64,000 nucleotides of DNA from positions 124,001 to 188,000 of the forward strand of contig NZ_JBJHDO010000002.1 of NCBI RefSeq assembly GCF_050958605.1, written 5' to 3'. Under the pieces are notes generated by a model. That model was not told the DNA's origin. It searched no databases and saw only the letters and a program-made list of their open reading frames with translations. Shown in pieces: positions 58,136 to 64,000 of the stretch; the stretch's first letter is position 1, and each line of letters begins with the position of its first letter. The stretch comes from G016756615 sp050958605. Its GTDB lineage: Bacteria; Pseudomonadota; Alphaproteobacteria; Rhizobiales; Rhizobiaceae. Position numbers and translations under genes: made by a program.

Positions 58136-59299
58136 TTAGCCAACAAGCGCCTGATCGAGGTCGGCGATCAGGTCGTCGGCGTCCTCGATGCCGGCGGAGA
58201 GACGCACGAGCGAATCACTGATGCCGATAGCAGCGCGTTTTTCCGCCGGAATGCTGCCGTGCGTCATCAAGGCGGGATGCTCGATCAGGCTTTCGACCCC
58301 ACCCAGGCTTTCGGCCAGCGTGAAGAGCTGTGTCCGTTCGAGGAAGCGCTTGGTGCCTGCCAGATCGCGATCGAGCTCAACGGAAATCATGCCGCCGAAG
58401 CCATGCATCTGCCGGCGCGCGAGCGCGTGCTGCGGGTGACTGGCGAGCCCGGGATAGATGACGCGCCGGATGTCGGGGCGGCGCTCCAACCATTCCGCGA
58501 TGCGTTGGCCGTTCGACGAGTGGCGTTCCATCCTGAGTGCGAGCGTCTTCAGGCCGCGCAGGGCGAGGAAGCTGTCGAAGGGGCCGGAGATCGCGCCGAC
58601 GGCGTTCTGCAGGAATTTCAGCCGGTCGGACAAATCCTTGTTGTCGCCGACGACTGCGACGCCGCCCACCATGTCCGAATGGCCGTTGAGATATTTGGTC
58701 GTGGAGTGCACGACGATGTCGATGCCGAGCTCCAACGGGCGCTGCAGATAGGGGCTGCAGAAGGTGTTGTCGGCGACGGTCAGCAGCCCCTTGCCGCGGG
58801 CGAGGGCGGCCACCCCTTCCAGATCGACGATGCGCAGCAGCGGGTTGGTGGGCGTCTCGATCCAGAGCAGTTTCGTCTCCGGCCTGATCGCAGCTTCCAC
58901 GGCAGCGAGATCCGTGAAATCGGCGAAGCTCACCTGGAGGTTGGCCGAGCGCTTGCGCACCCGTTCCAGCAGCCGGAACGTGCCGCCATAGATGTCGTCT
59001 GTCGCGACGACGTGCGCTCCGGAATCGACCAGCTCGAAGATCGTCGCGATGGCCGCCAGGCCCGAAGCGAAAGCGAAGGCAATGCTGCCGCTTTCGAGAT
59101 CCGCCACTGCGCGCTCGAAGGCGAAACGGGTGGGGTTCTGGCTGCGCGCATATTCGAAGCCCTTGTGCACTCCTGGGCTCTGCTGGCCGTAAGTGGACGT
59201 CGCGTAGATCGGAACCATCACCGCACCGGTGGTGGGATCATGGCTCTGGCCGCCATGGATGGTTCGGGTCGAGAAGGCGAGGCGATTGCGGTTGGTCAT
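58136..59299 (-). CDS. Cystathionine gamma-lyase/gamma-synthase (PLP)
   Basis: A 387-residue PLP enzyme of the Cys/Met metabolism family. The cofactor lysine is Lys202 in VVHSTTKYLNGHSD, and the active site carries YATSTYGQ, FASGLAAI and DNTFCSPYLQRPLE. Its start overlaps the stop of the cystathionine beta-synthase gene as ATGA, so the pair probably runs reverse transsulfuration, turning homocysteine into cysteine via cystathionine. Lyase is favoured over synthase by this context. Confidence 0.85.
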   Translation of the reverse strand: MTNRNRLAFSTRTIHGGQSHDPTTGAVMVPIYATSTYGQQSPGVHKGFEYARSQNPTRFAFERAVADLESGSIAFAFASGLAAIATIFELVDSGAHVVATDDIYGGTFRLLERVRKRSANLQVSFADFTDLAAVEAAIRPETKLLWIETPTNPLLRIVDLEGVAALARGKGLLTVADNTFCSPYLQRPLELGIDIVVHSTTKYLNGHSDMVGGVAVVGDNKDLSDRLKFLQNAVGAISGPFDSFLALRGLKTLALRMERHSSNGQRIAEWLERRPDIRRVIYPGLASHPQHALARRQMHGFGGMISVELDRDLAGTKRFLERTQLFTLAESLGGVESLIEHPALMTHGSIPAEKRAAIGISDSLVRLSAGIEDADDLIADLDQALVG

Positions 59300-60684
59300 C
59301 TGTTGCGTCTCAAATGGTTGATCAGGTCGATGCGGGTGATGAGGCCGATGAACTCCTCCCCGTCGAAGACGATGGCCACCTCGTTGCGCTCGAAGACGGG
59401 CAGGAGCGCGTCGAGCGTCTGGTCGGCCTGAAGCGTGTGGAGCTCGGCGGTCATGGCGTTGCGGACAGGGGCGTTGAAGCGATCCCAGCGGGCGTCATAG
59501 GGACCTTCCACGACCGAAAGAATGTCGCTTTCGTCGACGATCCCGACCAGCTTGCCGTTCTCCAATACGGGGAGTTGGGAGACGTCGGCACGACGCATGC
59601 GGCCATAGGCGGTGAGCAGGCTGTCTTCCGGTCCGACAAAGACCGTGCCGCCCTCGCGGTGCGAGCGGGCGACGAGGTCGGAGAGGTCGCCATGCTGCTC
59701 GCGTTCCGCGAGGCCCTGTTCGGCCAGCCAGAAATCGTCGAAGACTTTCGAGAGATACTTGTTGCCGCTGTCGCAGACCAGCGTCACCACGCGTTTCGGC
59801 GAACTCTGCTCGCGGCAGTAGCGCAACGCGGCGGCAAGCAGCGTGCCCGAAGACGAGCCGGCCAGGATGCCCTCCCTGGCCAGGAGATCGCGCACGGCGA
59901 GCATGCTCTGCTTATCGGGGATCGAATAGGCCTTGGAGACCAGCGACAGATCGGCATTGGGTGGGATGAAATCCTCGCCGATGCCCTCGACGGTCCAGCT
60001 TCCCGCCTCTTCCATCCTGCCGGTCTTGATGTAGGGCGCGAGCACCGAGCCGACGGGATCTGCCAGCACCATTTCGGTCTTGGGCGAGACTGACCTGAAG
60101 AACCGGCCGAGCCCGGTCAACGTGCCGCCCGAGCCGACGCCGACCACGACGGCGTCGACATCTTCACCGAGTTGCTTCCAGATTTCGGGTCCGGTGGTCG
60201 TCTCATGCGCCAGCGGATTGGCGGGATTGGCGAACTGGTTGACATAGAAGGCGCCGGGGATATCGGCAGTGATCCGTTCCGCCATGTCCTGGTAATATTC
60301 GGGATGGCCTTTGCCGACATCCGAGCGGGTAAGGCGGACTTCGGCGCCCAGCGCGCGCAAATGCTGGATCTTCTCGCGCGACATCTTGTCGGGAACGACG
60401 AGGATGATGCGGTACCCCTTGGGAATCCCGACCTGGGCGAGGCCGAGACCGGTATTGCCAGCCGTCGCCTCGACGATCGTACCGCCTGGAGCCAGTCTGC
60501 CGTAGCGTTCCGCGTCGGCGATCATGGAAAGCGCGATGCGGTCCTTGATCGAGCCGCCGGGGTTCTGGCTCTCGAGCTTGACGAAGAGGCGGCATCGGCC
60601 AGTGTCGAAGCGGGTGAGTTCCACGACCGGCGTCTCGCCGATCAGGTCGAGAACAGACGAATAGGGTCCGCGCAGGCGGCTCAT
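59296..60684 (-). CDS. Cystathionine beta-synthase
   Basis: A 462-residue fold type II PLP enzyme with two C-terminal CBS domains. Lys47 (NPGGSIKDR) holds PLP, EATAGNTGLGLA binds substrate, and VGVGSGGTLTGLGRF the phosphate. From about residue 340 come the regulatory CBS pair, with SQLPVLENGKLVGIVDESDI in the first. It makes cystathionine from serine and homocysteine. ATG 60684 follows GGGAGAAA. No haem-binding N-terminus is present, as usual in bacteria. Confidence 0.88.
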   Translation of the reverse strand: MSRLRGPYSSVLDLIGETPVVELTRFDTGRCRLFVKLESQNPGGSIKDRIALSMIADAERYGRLAPGGTIVEATAGNTGLGLAQVGIPKGYRIILVVPDKMSREKIQHLRALGAEVRLTRSDVGKGHPEYYQDMAERITADIPGAFYVNQFANPANPLAHETTTGPEIWKQLGEDVDAVVVGVGSGGTLTGLGRFFRSVSPKTEMVLADPVGSVLAPYIKTGRMEEAGSWTVEGIGEDFIPPNADLSLVSKAYSIPDKQSMLAVRDLLAREGILAGSSSGTLLAAALRYCREQSSPKRVVTLVCDSGNKYLSKVFDDFWLAEQGLAEREQHGDLSDLVARSHREGGTVFVGPEDSLLTAYGRMRRADVSQLPVLENGKLVGIVDESDILSVVEGPYDARWDRFNAPVRNAMTAELHTLQADQTLDALLPVFERNEVAIVFDGEEFIGLITRIDLINHLRRNR

Positions 60685-60945
60685 GGCGTTTTCTCCCGTT
60701 CCGGCGAGCTTTCGGGCCGCGACGGCTCGGCCGCCAGCCGGATGCAACTAGTATCGCAATGCGAGCTGGAATGATGGACTGCATGTAATGAAAAATAGGC
60801 GGCTTAGGAGAAAAGTCATTCCTGAATTGGCATCATTTGGCGAATGATTTTCTTGTTTGCCGTTGCGAGTATGACCCTCCTCGAGCGCTTTTCACAGCCA
60901 CTCGCTCGCTTTAACTTCAATGGCGGTTGTGAAGGAGGCGGATAG
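60685..60945. promoter_or_regulatory. Divergent promoter region between the transsulfuration genes and the UPF0158 gene
   Basis: This 261-base region should contain both promoters. A palindromic pair TCATTC/GAATGA (60816-60821 and 60842-60847) lies in an AT-rich patch and could be an operator. No small gene was found. Confidence 0.3.
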
Positions 60946-61368
60946 ATGCCTGTGAAAATGAGTGATTTGATCAATGCATTCGAAATCGCAAGCGCGGGAG
61001 CCGGGTATGGTGACCGTGCCTATGTTCACCGCCTGACGGGCGAGATCTTCGTCATCTCCGACACGGCGGGGATCTATGAGGGGCCGGAGGACATGGAGGA
61101 GTCCGACGAGTTTCTTGCCATTCCCACCAGGAGCGAGCTGCAGCTCGGCCGTGACGTGGTTTTGTCCTTCGTCGGCCAGGAGGCTCCCGACGAATGGGAA
61201 GACGTCTCCGACATGTTTCGTAGGAAGGGCGCCTATGGCCGGTTCAAGCAATGGCTGCACGACAAGGGCAAGCTGCATGCGTGGCACGCCTTCGAGGAGA
61301 AAGCGACCGAGGAGGCTTTGCGCGAATGGTGCGAGGACAACGAGATTGCCGTCGCGGATGGCGATTGA
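60946..61368 (+). CDS. UPF0158 family protein
   Basis: A 140-residue soluble, acidic protein of the UPF0158 family. Visible are AYVHRLTGEIFVISD, LAIPTRSELQLGRDVVLSFV, and RRKGAYGRFKQWLHDKGKLH with the C-terminal ALREWCEDNEI. The biochemical role of the family is unknown. GAAGGAGG precedes the start. Confidence 0.8.
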   Translation: MPVKMSDLINAFEIASAGAGYGDRAYVHRLTGEIFVISDTAGIYEGPEDMEESDEFLAIPTRSELQLGRDVVLSFVGQEAPDEWEDVSDMFRRKGAYGRFKQWLHDKGKLHAWHAFEEKATEEALREWCEDNEIAVADGD

Positions 61369-61488
61369 GACCGCTTGATCCCGAACTGGCTATGGAATAT
61401 TCATTTCGTCTGCGCAACTTTTGGCTCATACATTTCACTTTCTTCGAAGGCAATGGATGCGCGGAACCCAAGTTGTCGGGAGGATCTT

Positions 61489-62490
61489 ATGACTGTTCGC
61501 TTTGGCCTGCTCGGTGCAGGCCGCATCGGCAAGGTGCATGCCAGGGCAGTGGCCGGCGATCCCGATGCGAAGCTGGTGGCTGTGGCCGACGCTTTTGAGG
61601 CGGCGGCGAAGGAGCTTGCGTCTGTTTACGGCGCGGAGGTGCGCTCGATAGAGGAGATCGAGAAGGCCGGCGATATCGATGCGGTGGTGATCTGTACCCC
61701 GACCGACACGCATGCCGACCTGATCGAACGTTTTGCCCGAGCGGGCAAGGCGATCTTCTGCGAGAAGCCGATCGACCTCGATCTCGCCCGCGTCGGGCGA
61801 TGCCTCGGCGTGGTGGAGGAAACGGGCGCGACCTTGATGGTCGGCTTCAACCGGCGCTTCGATCCGCATTTCGCCGCCGTGCGGAAGGCGATCGACGATG
61901 GCGCGATCGGCGAGATCGAGATGGTGACCATCACGTCGCGCGATCCCGGCCCGCCGCCGCATGACTATATCACCCGGTCGGGCGGCATCTTCCGGGACAT
62001 GACGATCCATGATTTCGACATGGCGCGCTTCCTGCTCGGCGAAGAGCCGGTCACGGTCAGCGCGCAGGCCTCGGTGCTGGTCGACAAGAGGATCGGCGAG
62101 CTCGGCGACTATGACAGCGTGAGCGTTCTCCTGCGGACCGCATCGGGCAAGCAATGCGTGATCTCCAACTCGCGTCGCGCCACTTATGGCTACGATCAGC
62201 GCATCGAGGTGCACGGCTCCAAAGGCATGGTGGCGGCGGAGAACCAGCGGCCGGTATCGATCGAGGTCGCCAATGCCGGCGGCTACACGCGGCCGCCGCT
62301 GCACGATTTCTTCATGACGCGCTACACGCAAGCCTATGCCAACGAGATTGCCGCCTTCATCGCGGCGATGAGCAAGGGCCGGAAGGCCTCGCCGGACGGA
62401 CAGGACGGGCTAAAGGCGCTGGTCCTCGCCGAAGCGGCACTGCGTTCGGTCAGGGAAGGCAGGACGATCGGTCTGGGAGATGGCGCATGA
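61489..62490 (+). CDS. iolG: Inositol 2-dehydrogenase-like oxidoreductase
   Basis: A 333-residue Gfo/Idh/MocA family enzyme. The Rossmann motif is GLLGAGRIGKVHA, followed by the conserved EKPIDLD lysine and the catalytic GGIFRDMTIHDFDMARFLLG. The sequence is close to myo-inositol 2-dehydrogenase (NAD+), which gives 2-keto-myo-inositol. ATG 61489 follows GGGAGG; the open frame upstream is not used. It overlaps the next gene as ATGA, forming a two-gene unit with an SDR enzyme. Confidence 0.8.
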   Translation: MTVRFGLLGAGRIGKVHARAVAGDPDAKLVAVADAFEAAAKELASVYGAEVRSIEEIEKAGDIDAVVICTPTDTHADLIERFARAGKAIFCEKPIDLDLARVGRCLGVVEETGATLMVGFNRRFDPHFAAVRKAIDDGAIGEIEMVTITSRDPGPPPHDYITRSGGIFRDMTIHDFDMARFLLGEEPVTVSAQASVLVDKRIGELGDYDSVSVLLRTASGKQCVISNSRRATYGYDQRIEVHGSKGMVAAENQRPVSIEVANAGGYTRPPLHDFFMTRYTQAYANEIAAFIAAMSKGRKASPDGQDGLKALVLAEAALRSVREGRTIGLGDGA

Positions 62491-63275
62491 GTGTCGAGCG
62501 CAACGCCGGGACACGGGCGATCATCACGGGCGGCGCACAAGGGATAGGCTTCGCCGTCGCGCAGCAACTCGTCGCGGAAGGTTGCGAGGCACTGGTGCTC
62601 GTTGGGCGTTCGCCGGAGAAAGGAGCGCTGGCCGTGGCAGCGCTCGAGAAGCTCGGCGCGGAAGCGATCTTCGTCAGCGCCGACATGTCCCGACCGGATG
62701 AATGCGCCAGGGCAGTAGAGGTCGGGCTGGAGCGCTTCGGTACGATCAACGGACTGGTCAACGCCGCCGCTTCCTCGGCGCGAGGCACGCTGACGGACAC
62801 CACGCCGGAGCTTTTCGACAGCCTGTTTGCGACCAATGTGCGCGGGCCTTTCTTCATGATGCAGGGCGTCGTGCGGCATCTGCTCGCGGCGAAGAAACCC
62901 GGCGCTATCGTCAACGTGTTGTCGATGTCGGCCCATGCCGGCCAGTCGTTCCTGACCGCCTATTCGGCGAGCAAGGGCGCGCTTGCCGTGCTCACCAAGA
63001 ATGTAGCCAATGCGTATCGGGGAAACCGTATCCGCTGCAATGCCGTGCTGCCGGGCTGGATGGATACCCCGGGCGAAGCGGTCGTGCAGGCGAAGTTCCA
63101 CGGCGCCGGACCGGACTGGCTGGAGAAGGCGGAAGCCGCACAGCCCATGGGGCAACTGGTCAAACCCCACCAGCTCGCCGTCTTGATCGCCTATATGCTG
63201 AGCCCGCAATCCGGCGTCATGACGGGGTCTTTGGTGGATTATGATCAGAATGTCGCGGGGGTGATCGGGGATTAG
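62487..63275 (+). CDS. Short-chain dehydrogenase/reductase
   Basis: A 262-residue SDR with cofactor motif TGGAQGIGFAV, structural NAAASS, and catalytic YSASKGAL (Tyr, Lys) with the preceding serine in NVLSMSAHAGQ. It likely oxidises a sugar or sugar derivative made by the inositol dehydrogenase-like partner, with which it is translationally coupled. Confidence 0.85.
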   Translation: MSVERNAGTRAIITGGAQGIGFAVAQQLVAEGCEALVLVGRSPEKGALAVAALEKLGAEAIFVSADMSRPDECARAVEVGLERFGTINGLVNAAASSARGTLTDTTPELFDSLFATNVRGPFFMMQGVVRHLLAAKKPGAIVNVLSMSAHAGQSFLTAYSASKGALAVLTKNVANAYRGNRIRCNAVLPGWMDTPGEAVVQAKFHGAGPDWLEKAEAAQPMGQLVKPHQLAVLIAYMLSPQSGVMTGSLVDYDQNVAGVIGD

Positions 63276-63311
63276 AGGGCTTACCCCTTGTATCTGCACA
63301 GACGAGGGTGA

Positions 63312-64000
63312 TCACCCCCTCACCTCCACCCATCGCCGCTCCTCGAACGACCGTGCCATCGCATGTACGGTGCGCTCGATCTCCAGGCCCTCGTCGAAAC
63401 CGATCACATTGGCCGGCCGGCCCTCGATCGCGGCGATCAGTTCGTGGCATTCGATGGTCTTGAGGTCGTTGAAACCCAGCCCGTGTCCGGGTGCGGGGAT
63501 GAAGCGGCCGTAGGGCTCGTGCGGCGGTCCGGAAAGGATCGTCCGATAGCCTTGTTCTGTCGGGCGGTCCGAAGTCACATAAAGCTGGACCTCGTTGAAA
63601 CGTTCCTGGTCGAAGAGGATCGACCCCTTGGAGCCGAATATCTGCAGCGCGATGCGGCCCTTGCGCCCCCAGGCCGAGCGGTTGACGAGCAACGTGCCGG
63701 AGACGCCGTTTTCCAGATGGATCAGGCTCGACGCGATATCGTAGGTCTCGACCGGCCGGCGCGAGCCGCTGTCGGTCTGTCGATCAGGATAGGGTCTGGC
63801 CATGTCGCACATGACGCTAGCAACGCGCCCGAAAAGGTTCTGGATCAGCGACAGCGGATGCACGGCGAAATCGTCGAGCGCGCCGTAGCCGGAAGCCGCC
63901 TCGTGCTTCCAGAAGAACGGCGCGTCGGGATCGGCCATGAAATCCTCGTCCATCTCGATGCGCAGATGGTTGACCGTGCCAATGACGCCTTCGTCCAGCA
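63312..64000 (-). CDS. Gfo/Idh/MocA family oxidoreductase, C-terminal part (cut by window edge)
   Basis: The C-terminal about 229 residues are visible, and the N-terminal Rossmann domain lies beyond base 64000. The frame runs on through VIGTVNHLRIEMDEDFMADP, so ATG 63953 is internal. Features of the family are SGYGALDDFAVHPLSLIQNL with the catalytic His, and the C-terminal ALQIFGSKGSILFDQERFNE. It converges on the SDR gene with 36 bases between. Likely a sugar or polyol dehydrogenase. Confidence 0.8.
   Translation of the reverse strand, partial: LDEGVIGTVNHLRIEMDEDFMADPDAPFFWKHEAASGYGALDDFAVHPLSLIQNLFGRVASVMCDMARPYPDRQTDSGSRRPVETYDIASSLIHLENGVSGTLLVNRSAWGRKGRIALQIFGSKGSILFDQERFNEVQLYVTSDRPTEQGYRTILSGPPHEPYGRFIPAPGHGLGFNDLKTIECHELIAAIEGRPANVIGFDEGLEIERTVHAMARSFEERRWVEVRG

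Overview
The window looks like a chromosomal motility region of an alphaproteobacterium of the order Rhizobiales (Hyphomicrobiales), probably near Mesorhizobium, Aminobacter or other Phyllobacteriaceae. The order is supported by rhizobial marker genes: MotC and MotE, FliK in the MotD position, VisN/VisR, an FtcR/Rem-type master regulator, and a ten-gene icpA-cheS-cheY1-cheA-cheW-cheR-cheB-cheY2-cheD-cheT operon. The family assignment is inference from gene order. No rRNA, tRNA, transposase or CRISPR array was seen.

Layout. 1-10.9 kb (minus strand): start of flgK, then flgE, ftcR, a lytic transglycosylase, fliK, motC, motB, a possible fliH-like gene, fliF and one flagellin. 11-15.4 kb (minus): five non-flagellar genes (membrane metallophosphoesterase, MliC-like lipoprotein or secreted protein, AI-2E family permease, small membrane protein, DUF1269 protein) that separate the flagellin from fliP. 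15.6-25.6 kb (minus): a tightly packed operon from a DUF1217 gene through flgF, fliI, a membrane protein gene, flgB, flgC, fliE, flgG, flgA, flgI, motE, flgH and fliL to fliP. 25.9-30.8 kb (plus): motA, fliM, fliN, fliG, flhB and a conserved small gene. 30.9-32.4 kb (minus): visR and visN. 32.6-36.1 kb: two convergent chemoreceptor genes sharing a strong terminator.

36.6-46.0 kb (minus) is an accessory island wedged between a chemoreceptor gene and the che operon. It encodes a PIN-like nuclease, a GHKL/Hsp90-like ATPase, a DGQHR-domain protein with a nuclease-like N-terminus and HEPN-like C-terminus, a radical SAM enzyme, and a second GHKL/Hsp90-like ATPase related to the first. I recognise no named system with this composition. 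It is the best candidate here for an undescribed defence or DNA/RNA-modification system.

46.3-54.5 kb (minus): the complete che operon. 54.8-64 kb: ordinary metabolism, with a D-lyxose isomerase-like cupin, a thioesterase-like protein, a phosphomannomutase/phosphoglucomutase, cystathionine beta-synthase plus cystathionine gamma-lyase/synthase (reverse transsulfuration), a UPF0158 protein, an inositol dehydrogenase-like enzyme, an SDR dehydrogenase and the end of a Gfo/Idh/MocA oxidoreductase. A RIME-like rhizobial repeat and several strong palindromes lie between these genes.

Regulation. A 13-bp sequence containing a perfect dyad (GGCATGATGCCGC) lies 56-76 bp before the start codons of the flagellin gene, one chemoreceptor gene and the first gene of the che operon, and I did not find it elsewhere. 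It is a good candidate for a late-motility promoter or operator. Many genes are coupled by ATGA overlaps.
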